Part shown: in pieces, positions 37,273 to 45,940 of the stretch
How the letters are laid out: each line of letters starts with the position of its first letter
How positions within the stretch are numbered: the stretch's first letter is position 1
Assembly: GCF_003751625.1 (NCBI RefSeq)
Contig: NZ_RJUL01000006.1
Span: forward strand, 186,001 to 250,000
Reading direction: 5' to 3'
DNA: 64,000 nt
DNA from: Gallaecimonas pentaromativorans
Lineage (GTDB): Bacteria; Pseudomonadota; Gammaproteobacteria; Enterobacterales; Gallaecimonadaceae
Program-made: the position numbers and the translations under genes
Notes under the pieces: generated by a model
Told to the model about the DNA's origin: nothing
The model's database searches: none
What the model saw: only the letters and a program-made list of their open reading frames with translations

Positions 37273-38009
37273 CCGGGCTTTTGAGCCAGCACGTGAATAT
37301 AGCGGGCTAGGCTGCGGTAGGGCTCGCGGTTGGCGACCCATTCTTCCCACTGGATGCGGGTGGCAAGATCCGGGGCTATTTCCCCTTTTTGAAAGTAATC
37401 GGAAAAGCAGCGAATGCCGGTTTGGGCTTTGATAAGCCAGCCTTCCTGCGCCAACCAGCCATAAACCTCTTCGGGCCAGAGCGGGCTGTGGGGGGTCAAG
37501 CTGTTGTGGCCGCCGTAACGGCCCTTTTCCAGGTGCTTGAAATTGCCGCGAATAAGATGGTTAAAGTCGATGCTGTGGCGGTTGTAGAACAGCAGGGAAA
37601 GGTGCCCGCCGGGCGCCACCCGCGCCATCACCTTGGCAAGGGATTGCTGCTGCTCGCCAAGCCATTCCAGCACCGCGTGAAACAGCACTAGCGAATACTG
37701 GCCTTCAAGCTCTGAGAGGCTCGCCTGGCGGCAGGCAACGGCGACCCCGGCCTTTTCAAAACGTGCCTGGGCCTGGGCCAGCATCTCGGCCGAGGGCTCG
37801 GCCATCAGCACAGGGTGGCCAAGGCTTGCAAGCTTTAGGCTCATCTCACCGGTGCCGCCACCGATATCCACTATCTGCTGCGGCCTTGCCAATAGCTCGG
37901 CCAAATCGCGCATCACCAGATGCTGGCGCAGCTCACCCTTGTAGCTTTCATAAATACGGCGGCCAAATTTGGCCGCCAGTTGCCCATCAAAGATGCGATC
38001 GGACTTCAT
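37269..38009 (-). CDS. cmoM: tRNA 5-carboxymethoxyuridine methyltransferase
   Basis: SAM-dependent methyltransferase, 246 residues. Motif I DIGGGTGEMSL, then FHAVLEWLG, FYNRHSIDF and the C-terminal YIHVLAQKP closely follow E. coli CmoM (formerly SmtA), which methylates the carboxylate of cmo5U34 in tRNA wobble position. The ATG overlaps the stop of the upstream Nif3-like gene (ATGA). Confidence 0.92.
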   Translation of the reverse strand: MKSDRIFDGQLAAKFGRRIYESYKGELRQHLVMRDLAELLARPQQIVDIGGGTGEMSLKLASLGHPVLMAEPSAEMLAQAQARFEKAGVAVACRQASLSELEGQYSLVLFHAVLEWLGEQQQSLAKVMARVAPGGHLSLLFYNRHSIDFNHLIRGNFKHLEKGRYGGHNSLTPHSPLWPEEVYGWLAQEGWLIKAQTGIRCFSDYFQKGEIAPDLATRIQWEEWVANREPYRSLARYIHVLAQKPG

Positions 38010-38761
38010 ACGGGGTTGGGCACATCCACAAAACGCACCTCTAGGCCAAAGCGCTCGGCTAGGTGCTCGCCAAGGGCCTTGATGCCGTAACGCTCGGTGG
38101 CGTGATGGCCGGCGGCAAAGTAATGAATGCCGCGCTCGGCGGCAATATGGGTGGTGCGCTCGGACACTTCCCCTGAGACAAAGGCATCGACACCGGCGTC
38201 AGCGGCAAGGTCGATGTAATCCTGGGCGCCGCCGGTGCACCAGGCCAGGGTCTCGATGCGCTCGGGCCCGCCGGGCAGGTGCAGGGGTTTGCGGCCCAGC
38301 TTTGCCTCTAAGAAGGCGGCAAAATCCACGGCGCTCATGGGCACCGGCAAGCGGCCTTTAAACACCAGAGCCTTACCCAACTCGTCGTCCAAGCCGCATT
38401 GCACATCCAGCTCCAGCAAACGGCCAAGCTGGGCATTGTTACCAAGGGCGATGTGGGCATCGAGGGGCAGGTGGTAGCCGGCCAGGTTGATGTCGTGGGT
38501 CAACAGGCTTTTGATGCGCTTGGCCTTGATGCCGGTAATGGTCTGGGATTCGTTCTTCCAAAAATACCCGTGGTGCACCAGCAGCAGATCGGCGCCCCAG
38601 GAAATGGCCTCGTCAATCAGCGCCTGGCTGGCGGTGACGCCGGTCATCACTTTGGTGATTTCTTCGGTGCCCTCGACCTGCAGGCCGTTGGGGGCATAAT
38701 CGCGAAAACTCCCGGCCTTGAGCTGGTCGTCCAGGTAGTCGAGCAGTTGCTTACGTTCCAT
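38006..38761 (-). CDS. Nif3-like dinuclear metal-centre protein (YbgI)
   Basis: 251 residues, like E. coli YbgI (247). Metal ligands appear in LLVHHGYFW, LPLDAHIALGNN and the late AGHHATERYGI. AGGAGG seven bases before the ATG at 38761 settles the start. Hexameric hydrolase-like protein; biological role uncertain (formerly annotated as a GTP cyclohydrolase type). Overlaps cmoM by four bases, so the two are one operon. Confidence 0.93.
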   Translation of the reverse strand: MERKQLLDYLDDQLKAGSFRDYAPNGLQVEGTEEITKVMTGVTASQALIDEAISWGADLLLVHHGYFWKNESQTITGIKAKRIKSLLTHDINLAGYHLPLDAHIALGNNAQLGRLLELDVQCGLDDELGKALVFKGRLPVPMSAVDFAAFLEAKLGRKPLHLPGGPERIETLAWCTGGAQDYIDLAADAGVDAFVSGEVSERTTHIAAERGIHYFAAGHHATERYGIKALGEHLAERFGLEVRFVDVPNPV

Positions 38762-38898
38762 GACTCCTCCTTGCAAGGCGCCTAGGGTAAATGAGGCCAA
38801 TGGCAGAGAAAAGCCATCAAATTAGACAGCTCTTGTTAAAAACAGTATAAAATTGCCGGGTTTTAAACGTTGAAATACAAAATAGAAAGGAAACGGCC

Positions 38899-39246
38899 AT
38901 GGCCACTTTGGATAAAGACCAGGTGTTGGCAGACTTCACTGCAGCCTATAACGCCAAACACGGTAAAGATCCCGAGATCGAGCAAAAAGGCAGCTGGTAC
39001 GCCATCGATGGTGGTAAGAGCGTACGCCTGGCAGACATCGTCGACATGACGGCTGAGCTGGCCGGCGCCGCGCCTGCCGCTGCCAAAGCCGCCCCTGCGG
39101 CCCCGAAAAAAGCCGCTGCCAAACCGGCAGTGAAAGCCAGCAAACCCAAGGCCAGCGCCGGTAATGGCGGCCTGCTTCCCAAAGCCTACTGGGAAGATCT
39201 GCTGGAACAGCGGGATCATCACTGTCGCCGCCCTCGCGGCTTCTAA
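38899..39246 (+). CDS. Small Ala/Lys/Pro-rich protein of unknown function
   Basis: 115 residues, AAAGGAA eight bases upstream of the ATG. The first 55 residues form a compact acidic domain (DKDQVLADFTAAYNAKHGKDP, with a DGGKSVRL turn). The next 35 are an Ala/Lys/Pro linker rich in KAAP-type repeats, similar in composition to histone H1 tails. The end (GLLPKAYWEDLLEQRDHHCRRPRGF) looks like a short conserved module. Possibly a basic nucleoid- or polymer-binding protein; not recognised. Followed by a strong terminator. Confidence 0.75.
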   Translation: MATLDKDQVLADFTAAYNAKHGKDPEIEQKGSWYAIDGGKSVRLADIVDMTAELAGAAPAAAKAAPAAPKKAAAKPAVKASKPKASAGNGGLLPKAYWEDLLEQRDHHCRRPRGF

Positions 39247-39274
39247 AAAAACGCCGGCTTGCCGGCGTTTTTTT
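39245..39274 (+). terminator. Terminator after the Ala/Lys/Pro-rich gene
   Basis: ACGCCGGC/GCCGGCGT with flanking A and T runs directly after the stop codon. Confidence 0.9.
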
Positions 39275-39363
39275 ATGCCTAAATACAAACACTTGATCCA
39301 CATCACCTCGTCTTTCCCAAGAGGGCGCACAGTACCGGCATTGTTGTACAAGGAGAGTCCCGA

Positions 39364-40839
39364 ATGCCCGCTACCCCTTCCCTCCTCAAACGGCTACCGC
39401 CGCTGGGCTTTTTTGCTGCGCTGCTGGTTTTGATTGTGGTTTTATTGCTGCCGCAGGCGGCCGGGCTGCCGCTAGCTGGCCAGCGGCTGCTGGCCATCCT
39501 CGCCTTTGCGGTGGTTTTGTGGCTGACCGAAGCGGTGAGCTACGAAGTGTCGGCAGTGCTGATCGTGGCGCTTATCGCCCTGTTGGTGGGCACAGCCCCC
39601 AATATGGCGGCGCCAGAGCATGCCCTTGGCACGTCCAAAGCGCTGTCCATGGCCATGAGCGGCTTTACCAGCTCAGGGCTGGTGCTGGTGGCCGCCGCGC
39701 TTTTTATCGCCGCCGCCATGACCATCACCGGCCTTGACCGGCGCATTGCCCTGATGACGTTATCCCGCATCGGGGTGGGTTATGGCCGCATTCTGATTGG
39801 CACCCTGGTGGTAACAGTGGTGCTGAGCCTATTGGTGCCCAGCGCCACCGCCCGGGTCGCCTGCGTGGTACCCATCATGATGGGGATGATCGCCGCCTTT
39901 GGGGTCAGCAAGGATTCCCCCTTTGCCGCCGGGGTGATGATCATGGTGGCTCAGGCCACCAGCGTCTGGAACGTTGGCATTCAAACGGCCGCCGCCCAGA
40001 ACCTGCTGACCACCGATTTTATCCACCAGGTAACAGGCCAAAGCATCAGCTGGAGCACCTGGCTGCTGGCTGGCGCGCCCTGGGCCATGTTGATGTCGGT
40101 GGCGTTGTATTGGGTGGTGCACCGTTTGATGCCGGCCAAATCGGTTGCCATTGCCGGCGGCAAAGACACCGTTAAAAAGGCCCTGCAAGAGCTTGGCCCC
40201 ATGTCTCGCAACGAGAAAACCCTGCTGGGGGTTACCCTGGTTTTACTGCTGCTGTGGGCCACCGGCGGCAAGCTGCACCATGTTGATACCGCCACCGTTA
40301 CCGCTACCGGCCTTGGGGTATTGCTGCTGCCGGGGCTCGGGGTGATGAGCTGGAAGGAAGTGCAAAGCCGCATCCCCTGGGGCACGCTATTGGTGTTTGG
40401 GGTGGGCATATCCCTGGGCTCGGCGCTGTTGCAAACCCACGCCGGGCAGTGGCTTGGCAATGTGGTGGTGCAAGGCATGGGTCTTGAGTCGTTGAGCCCA
40501 TTTTGGCTGTTTGCGGTATTGAGCCTGTTTTTGATTGTGGTGCATCTGGGGTTTGCCAGCGCCACTGCCCTCACCTCCACCATGATGCCAATTTTGCTGT
40601 CGTTACTCACTGCCATCTCCAGCGAGCTTAACGTGCCGGGCATGGCGCTGCTGCTGGGCTTTGCCATCAGCTTTGGCTTTATCCTGCCCATCAATGCCCC
40701 GCAGAACATGGTGTGCATCGGTACCGACACCTTCACCAGCCGCCAGTTCATCAAGGTGGGGATCCCGGTGACCATCATCGGTTACCTGGTGATGCTGCTG
40801 CTGGCCGCCAGTTGGTGGCCGTTGCTAGGTTTGATGTAA
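39364..40839 (+). CDS. DASS-family anion:sodium symporter (SLC13-like)
   Basis: 491-residue inner-membrane transporter of the divalent anion:Na+ symporter family. About eleven helices; two repeats end in the re-entrant regions with SATARVACVVPIMMG and ASATALTSTMMPI, the Ser-Asn-Thr-like sites that bind sodium and the carboxylate. The C-terminus has APQNMVCIGTDTF. Likely substrates are di- or tricarboxylates. ATG with GGAG upstream. The TonB receptor gene follows in the same direction after 121 bases. Confidence 0.9.
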   Translation: MPATPSLLKRLPPLGFFAALLVLIVVLLLPQAAGLPLAGQRLLAILAFAVVLWLTEAVSYEVSAVLIVALIALLVGTAPNMAAPEHALGTSKALSMAMSGFTSSGLVLVAAALFIAAAMTITGLDRRIALMTLSRIGVGYGRILIGTLVVTVVLSLLVPSATARVACVVPIMMGMIAAFGVSKDSPFAAGVMIMVAQATSVWNVGIQTAAAQNLLTTDFIHQVTGQSISWSTWLLAGAPWAMLMSVALYWVVHRLMPAKSVAIAGGKDTVKKALQELGPMSRNEKTLLGVTLVLLLLWATGGKLHHVDTATVTATGLGVLLLPGLGVMSWKEVQSRIPWGTLLVFGVGISLGSALLQTHAGQWLGNVVVQGMGLESLSPFWLFAVLSLFLIVVHLGFASATALTSTMMPILLSLLTAISSELNVPGMALLLGFAISFGFILPINAPQNMVCIGTDTFTSRQFIKVGIPVTIIGYLVMLLLAASWWPLLGLM

Positions 40840-40911
40840 CACCTGCTTATTTAACAGGCAAGAAACAACAGGTTGCCTTTCCAGGGAGGCCTCAGAGACC
40901 TTTATGTTGTC

Positions 40912-40935
40912 ATTTGTTGCCATATTGCAACAAAT
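40912..40935. promoter_or_regulatory. Perfect 9-base inverted repeat before the TonB receptor gene
   Basis: ATTTGTTGC (40912-40920), six-base spacer, GCAACAAAT (40927-40935), ending 25 bases before the receptor start. It could be an operator for a dimeric repressor or a hairpin in the 5' untranslated region. No T-run follows, so it is not a terminator. Regulator not identified. Confidence 0.5.
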
Positions 40936-40960
40936 TAAAAACATAAAGAGAGAGGACTCC

Positions 40961-43549
40961 ATGTATCGCAAAACGCTGCTGGCCAGCGCCGTGTTAACGG
41001 CTCTGGTCTCGCCCCTTCATGCTGCCGAGCAAGACCAGAGCATCGAGCGTATCCAGGTTACCGGTTCCCACATCAAACGCACCGACATGGAAGGCCCCTC
41101 CCCGGTGCTGTATATCGATGCCAGCCAAATCGCCAATTCCGGCGCAAGGGATTTGGGCGAGCTGCTGAAAAAACTGCCGGTGAGCGGCGCTGGCTCCTTT
41201 ACGCCCCAGGGTAACGATTCTGACTCCACCGCCAACGGCGCCGCCGGTGTTTCCCTGCGGGGCCTGGGCGCCGACTCTACCCTGGTGCTGCTAAACGGCC
41301 GGCGCATTGCCGTTAACGCCTTTGCCCAGGGCATCGACACCGCCTTTGTGGACATCAACTCCATTCCGGTATCGGCCATTGCCCGGATCGATATCCTCAA
41401 AGACGGCGCCTCGGCCATCTATGGCTCCGACGCCATCGCCGGGGTGGTGAACATCATCCTTAAAGAGGACTTTGAAGGCACCGAAATCAACGCCAGCATT
41501 GGCGATACCAAAGACGGCGGCGGCGCCGAAAAATCCGCCTCGCTGCTGTGGGGCCATGGCGACGAAAAAGCCCACACCACGGTGATTTTGGATTACTTCA
41601 AGCGCGACGAGACCTTCTACAGCGACCGCGATTACTCCAAAAACGCCAACCAGAGCAGCCGCGGCGGCTCCGACCTTCGCTCTTCTTCCGGCAACCCTGG
41701 CTCTTATATCCCCGCTACCATCGGCAGCGACGGCTCCATCACCCCCAAATCCGATATCTACAACTGGCAGGCCGACGCCAATTGCCCTGCTGACGACGAC
41801 ATCGGCACCTATTGCCTGTTCAACTATGCCCCCTGGATGACCATGAACCCTGCCACCGAGCGCATGGGGCTTATCCTCAACCACCGCCAGCAACTCACCG
41901 ACAGCATCAGCGGCTTTATGGAGGCCAACGTCCAGCATTCGCGCAGCGACGTGCACGGCGCCCCCAGCCCCTCCTTTGGCGAGTTCTACATCACCGCCGA
42001 CAACCCGCTCTTTACCTCGGGCGAGGCCATCAACCCCTTCCCCGGTGAAGACCTGACCATGCGCCGGCGTACCACCGAGGCCGGCGCCCGCCACAAGCAG
42101 ATGGAGTCGGACAACCAGCGGCTGGTGTTCGGCCTTGACGGCCAGGTGGCCGAAATAGACTGGGAGCTGTCCTACACCTATTCGCGCTCTCGCAACCACG
42201 AATACGGCAAAACCGGCTTTGTGCAGTCGACCCGCCTGCAAGAAGCCATCAACAGCGGCGAATTCAACCCCTTCTCCCCCACCCAAGACCCGGACGTGAT
42301 TGACGACATCAGTGTCCACACTACCCGCTCCGGCCGCTCGGTCACCCAAGCCTGGGACGGGCAGATCTCCGGCGCCGCCTTTGCCTTGCCCGGCGGCGAC
42401 GCCCAGTACGCCCTGGGGGTGGAATACCGTAAGGAAGAAATTGAAGACAACCCGGACGAGCTGTTCCTTCGCGGCGAAGTGTTCGGCACCGAAGCCACCA
42501 CCGCTTACGGCAGCCGTGACCAATACTCGGTGTACACCGAGTTCTCGTTGCCCCTTATCGAGAAACTCGAGGCGCAATTGGCGGTGCGTTACGAGCACTA
42601 TTCCGACTTTGGCAACAACACCAGCCCCAAAATAGGCCTGCAATACCGCCCCACCGATTCGCTGATGCTACGGGGCTCCTGGGGTAAGGCGTTCAGGGCG
42701 CCATCCTTGGTGCAACTGGGCCTGGGCCCGACCCAAGAATCCCCCGGCCTTATTGACACAGCCCGCTGCGCCCTGACCGGCGCCGACGAGGATTGCCAGC
42801 CTCAGGAGCGTACCGTCGAGCTTTCCGGTAATCCGGATCTCAAGCCCGAGAAATCCGACTCCTATAACCTCGGCATCGTCTGGCAGCCGGTCGACGCCCT
42901 CGAATTGGTGCTCGATTACTGGAATTACGACCAAAAGGGGCTCATCAGCACCGATACCCAGTACCGCCTCAACCAATACAACGCCGGCATCGCCCAAAGC
43001 ACTTTTGATGTGATCCGCGAGCCGTCGTCAGGGGGCGTGCCGGGGAGGATCTTCAGGATCGTCGACCAGTACCAGAACCTCGGAGGCCAGAAGACCGACG
43101 GTATTGATTTGGACAGCCGCTACCACCTCGACACCCAGTACGGGGCCTTTCAGTTCAGTTACCTGCTGACCTGGGTAAACAGCTTCAAGGAGATCAAGGC
43201 TGACGGCACCGAGCGAGACTTGGCCGGCAAGTGGCGCCATCCCAAGTGGCGCTGGAATGCCAGCCTCGACTGGACCCTCAATGACTGGAGCGCCACTGCC
43301 CGGGTCAACTACATCAGCAAGTACGATGACGACATCGATGCCGGTGCCACCGGTACCGTGGACAGCTTCACCACCCTCGATACCAACGTCAGCTACCAGG
43401 GCTTTAAGAACCTCAAGCTGACCCTGGGGGCCAACAACCTCTTTGATGAAGAGCCGCCGTTCTCGGCTGCCGACTTCATGGGGTACGACACCGAAACCCA
43501 CTCCTCCCAGGGGCGTTTTGCCTATGTGAAGGCAAGCTACCGCTTCTAA
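40961..43549 (+). CDS. TonB-dependent outer-membrane receptor
   Basis: 862-residue receptor with signal peptide (MYRKTLLASAVLTALVSPLHA). The TonB box region IERIQVTGSHIKRTD leads into the plug (residues about 40-160: LLNGRRIAVNAFAQGIDTAF, ILKDGASAIYGSDAIAGVVNI). The barrel follows to the C-terminal Phe (YVKASYRF). The GSHIKR opening and the plug type are common in receptors of marine gammaproteobacteria for sugars, peptides or other organics and not limited to siderophores. Substrate unknown; the DASS transporter upstream is a possible partner. Confidence 0.95.
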   Translation: MYRKTLLASAVLTALVSPLHAAEQDQSIERIQVTGSHIKRTDMEGPSPVLYIDASQIANSGARDLGELLKKLPVSGAGSFTPQGNDSDSTANGAAGVSLRGLGADSTLVLLNGRRIAVNAFAQGIDTAFVDINSIPVSAIARIDILKDGASAIYGSDAIAGVVNIILKEDFEGTEINASIGDTKDGGGAEKSASLLWGHGDEKAHTTVILDYFKRDETFYSDRDYSKNANQSSRGGSDLRSSSGNPGSYIPATIGSDGSITPKSDIYNWQADANCPADDDIGTYCLFNYAPWMTMNPATERMGLILNHRQQLTDSISGFMEANVQHSRSDVHGAPSPSFGEFYITADNPLFTSGEAINPFPGEDLTMRRRTTEAGARHKQMESDNQRLVFGLDGQVAEIDWELSYTYSRSRNHEYGKTGFVQSTRLQEAINSGEFNPFSPTQDPDVIDDISVHTTRSGRSVTQAWDGQISGAAFALPGGDAQYALGVEYRKEEIEDNPDELFLRGEVFGTEATTAYGSRDQYSVYTEFSLPLIEKLEAQLAVRYEHYSDFGNNTSPKIGLQYRPTDSLMLRGSWGKAFRAPSLVQLGLGPTQESPGLIDTARCALTGADEDCQPQERTVELSGNPDLKPEKSDSYNLGIVWQPVDALELVLDYWNYDQKGLISTDTQYRLNQYNAGIAQSTFDVIREPSSGGVPGRIFRIVDQYQNLGGQKTDGIDLDSRYHLDTQYGAFQFSYLLTWVNSFKEIKADGTERDLAGKWRHPKWRWNASLDWTLNDWSATARVNYISKYDDDIDAGATGTVDSFTTLDTNVSYQGFKNLKLTLGANNLFDEEPPFSAADFMGYDTETHSSQGRFAYVKASYRF

Positions 43550-43551
43550 GT

Positions 43552-43578
43552 AAAAAGCCGCCCTCGGGCGGCTTTTTT
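43552..43578. terminator. Bidirectional terminator after the TonB receptor gene
   Basis: AAAAAGCCGCCC and GGGCGGCTTTTTT arms, three-base loop, between convergent genes. Confidence 0.9.
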
Positions 43579-43912
43579 AATACTCAACCGTGGTCTTGAT
43601 GTCCATCGGGTACAAGAATTCTCGATAGTCCGGCTCTTTCGGTTTGGCGACCTTGAACTTGGCGCTGTAGAGGTGTTTTCGAAACATCATGGCGCTCCTG
43701 TCGTTATCCAGCTTGGACTTAAGCAGCTTGACCTTCACCACATCCCCTTGCCGGTTCACCATCAGCAAAAACAGCAGCTCGGCGTCGGACTTAGCAAACT
43801 CCTTGCGGGCTTCAAACAAGGACTCGTCCGAGGAACGCCAATCCGGCAGTGCTTCGCCAGCACTGGCGCCAGCCGCGGCCATCAATACCAAAGCCATCAA
43901 TGCATTATTCAT
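43577..43912 (-). CDS. Small periplasmic protein, TonB-C-terminus-like
   Basis: 111 residues from ATG at 43912. Signal peptide MNNALMALVLMAAAGASAG. The mature part (LFLLMVNRQGDVVKVKLLKSK... FRKHLYSAKFKVAK) resembles the conserved core of TonB C-terminal or energy-transducing domains: Asn-Arg-Gln-Gly turn, Val-Lys-Val-Lys strand, and a short helix before a Phe/Lys strand. No Shine-Dalgarno beyond GGA. Downstream end shares the receptor terminator, so it is convergent with the TonB receptor gene. Function unproven. Confidence 0.75.
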   Translation of the reverse strand: MNNALMALVLMAAAGASAGEALPDWRSSDESLFEARKEFAKSDAELLFLLMVNRQGDVVKVKLLKSKLDNDRSAMMFRKHLYSAKFKVAKPKEPDYREFLYPMDIKTTVEY

Positions 43913-43977
43913 GTCAGCATCCGTGCAAAAAATTTGCAAAATACTCACATTTTTAAGCAGTTATGACAACGTCATCG

Positions 43978-44259
43978 TCACCAGCGGCTATCGCGTTCGC
44001 AGGGGATGCCGTCGTGGTCGCCATCCATCTTGGTGCCGGGGCAGTTGGCGAGATAAAACTCGGCCTCGGCCCGCGAAGTCATTTGGCTGCAATAGACCTT
44101 GCCCTCACAGCGAAAAGCAGGCTTTGGCACAGGTTTGGCGGGTAGTTTATCGGCAAGCACCGGCGGCAAACTGCTGGCACTCACTTTCTTGTGTTGGTAG
44201 AGGTATTGCACCGTGCCCAGCACGGCGATAGCGCCGATAACGATATGGCTAAACTTCAT
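43978..44259 (-). CDS. Excalibur-domain protein, membrane-anchored
   Basis: 93 residues. An N-terminal hydrophobic helix (IVIGAIAVLGTVQYLY) anchors or exports it, a Pro-rich linker follows, and the C-terminus holds an Excalibur domain: FRCEGKVYCSQM, CPGTKMDGDHDGIPCE with the Dx-Dx-DG calcium-binding loop. AGGGAAG upstream of the ATG. Many relatives carry this domain fused to a cold-shock or DUF1294 module; here it is alone. Probably extracytoplasmic. Confidence 0.88.
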   Translation of the reverse strand: MKFSHIVIGAIAVLGTVQYLYQHKKVSASSLPPVLADKLPAKPVPKPAFRCEGKVYCSQMTSRAEAEFYLANCPGTKMDGDHDGIPCERDSRW

Positions 44260-44278
44260 AGACTGACTTCCCTGCCGG

Positions 44279-45016
44279 TTAATGGTTCTCCCAAAGATAG
44301 TGCACCAGGGCGTCCAACTCCTTGTCTATTAGCGTTTTTTCATCAAAAGCCGGCATCTGCTGCAACGGCCAGGTGCGCACGGCTTTGGGGTTACGCACCA
44401 GGGCCTTAAAGCCGCTTTTGGTCAGGTAGTGGCTGACCGCCATGGGCCGGCCTAAATCCGGCCCCACCTCGCTCTCCCCGGCGCTGCCGAGGCGGTGGCA
44501 GGCAAAGCAGTTGGCCAAAAGCAGCTGCTGCCCGGCAAGGGCCTTGGCGTCGCCTCGCTTTGCCGCCAGTTGCGGCCAGCGCTCAAGAGGGCTTTGCACC
44601 AGGTTGATACTGGCGATGGCATAGGGCCATTGCTCGGGGCTGACCTTTTGGCCTGGCCAAATCAAATAAAAAGGCCCGGCGTTGCTGCTTTTTCCGGGTA
44701 GCGCTGGCCAGGGCTGGTCCTCCACGGCCAGCCATGGCTCGCCCTTGGCGATAAGGCGGGTTGGCAGCTGCGCCACAAAGCCGTCGGTGGCGCGAAACGC
44801 CAAAGTGCCGTTTGGGGGCACCTTCAGCAGTGCCTTTAACGGCAGCGCCCGGTAATCGGCGGGGCGGTGGTAGGCCACGTCGTCATCCACATGCACCGTT
44901 TTGGCTTGCGGGCTGGCCAGCAGCGCCGCGCTGTCAAAGGTCTTCCCCAAAATGGCTATCTCGGCCGCCGAGGCGGGCAATGCCGTCAGCAGCAGCGCGA
45001 AAAAGGCGGTTTTCAT
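44279..45016 (-). CDS. Exported cytochrome c with N-terminal oxidoreductase-like domain
   Basis: 245 residues. Signal peptide MKTAFFALLLTALPASA. Residues about 20-150 resemble the molybdopterin-binding/SUOX-type fold or its partner domain (PADYRALPLKALL, WPGQKVSPEQWPYAIA); this assignment is tentative. The C-terminal class I cytochrome has the heme site CFACH and an axial Met in QQMPAFDE. Nineteen bases before the Excalibur gene on the same strand, so likely cotranscribed. Probable periplasmic electron carrier; redox partner unknown. Confidence 0.85.
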   Translation of the reverse strand: MKTAFFALLLTALPASAAEIAILGKTFDSAALLASPQAKTVHVDDDVAYHRPADYRALPLKALLKVPPNGTLAFRATDGFVAQLPTRLIAKGEPWLAVEDQPWPALPGKSSNAGPFYLIWPGQKVSPEQWPYAIASINLVQSPLERWPQLAAKRGDAKALAGQQLLLANCFACHRLGSAGESEVGPDLGRPMAVSHYLTKSGFKALVRNPKAVRTWPLQQMPAFDEKTLIDKELDALVHYLWENH

Positions 45017-45030
45017 GGTTCTGTTCTCAT

Positions 45031-45059
45031 AAAAAAACGCCGCTAAGCGGCGTTTTTTT
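45031..45059 (-). terminator. Terminator of the rluB-scp-yciO-rnm operon
   Basis: ACGCCGC/GCGGCGT with seven A and seven T flanks, next to the rluB stop codon, closing the minus-strand operon. Confidence 0.9.
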
Positions 45060-45940
45060 CAGGTCGGCTTACGGGCACGGCGCCCTTGGGTTTGGGTGCT
45101 TTCCCGGGCGCGGTCGCGTTTGACGGCGCGGCGAATACGGGCGGCACGCACATAGGGGTTGTCCTTGGCTTCGGCGCGTTCATCAAGCATCGAACGGGTC
45201 TCTTCCTTCAGGCCCACCATGGCGCGCAGGTAGTTAACATCTACCTTCTGAAGCTCTTTCCAGCCACCTTGGGGCAGCTTGCGGTCCAGCTCCATTTTGC
45301 CGTACTGGGTACGGATAAGGCGCGAGACCTTAACGCCCTGGGACTCCCAGAGACGGCGTACTTCGCGGTTACGGCCTTCGGCCAGGGTAACGGCAAACCA
45401 CTGGTTGATGCCTTCACCGCCGGTGCGCTTGATGGTATTGAAGCTGGCCGGGCCGTCTTCCAGTTGCACCCCTTTACGCAGGCTTTGCACCATGGCCTCC
45501 GGCACCTCGCCAAAGACCCGTACCTGGTATTCCCGCTCCACCTGGTGGCTCGGGTGCATCAGACGGTTGGCAAGCTCGCCGTCGGTGGTAAAAAGCAGCA
45601 GGCCTGAGGTGTTGATATCCAGGCGCCCTACCGCCACCCAGCGGCCTTGCTTGAGGCGCGGCAGGCGGTCAAACACGGTCGGGCGGCCTTCGGGATCTTT
45701 ACGGGAGCACAGCTCGCCTTCGGGCTTGTTGTACATCAACACCCGGCAGATCACCTCTTCTTCGCTGGCAATCGCCACCTGGTGACCGTCGATACGCACC
45801 TCGGCGCTGCTGTCGATACGGTCACCCAGGGTAGCGACCTTGCCGTTGACGCTGATGCGGCCGGCGGAGATCAGGGTTTCCAGTTGGCGGCGGGAGCCAT
45901 GGCCGGCACGGGCCAGGACTTTTTGCAGTTTTTCACTCAT
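45059..45940 (-). CDS. rluB: 23S rRNA pseudouridine-2605 synthase
   Basis: 293 residues, RsuA family. The S4 RNA-binding domain [20 protein letters not shown] opens it; the catalytic Asp is in [36 protein letters not shown] follows. The whole sequence tracks E. coli RluB, which makes pseudouridine 2605 in 23S rRNA. The C-terminus is a basic tail of about 40 residues. The ATG overlaps the end of scpB by eight bases. Confidence 0.97.
   Translation of the reverse strand: MSEKLQKVLARAGHGSRRQLETLISAGRISVNGKVATLGDRIDSSAEVRIDGHQVAIASEEEVICRVLMYNKPEGELCSRKDPEGRPTVFDRLPRLKQGRWVAVGRLDINTSGLLLFTTDGELANRLMHPSHQVEREYQVRVFGEVPEAMVQSLRKGVQLEDGPASFNTIKRTGGEGINQWFAVTLAEGRNREVRRLWESQGVKVSRLIRTQYGKMELDRKLPQGGWKELQKVDVNYLRAMVGLKEETRSMLDERAEAKDNPYVRAARIRRAVKRDRARESTQTQGRRARKPT

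Noticed and set aside
37269-38761. Frameshift between cmoM and the Nif3-like gene
   Set aside because: The overlap is a normal ATGA coupling; both proteins are full length.
40840-40905. Terminator between the DASS transporter and the TonB receptor
   Set aside because: Weak GGCAA/TTGCC pairing with a long loop and no T-run; not convincing.
41291-42643. Long open frame antisense to the TonB receptor
   Set aside because: Same shadow effect; composition is His/Val/Gly-rich and the receptor protein on the plus strand is complete with signal peptide, plug and barrel.
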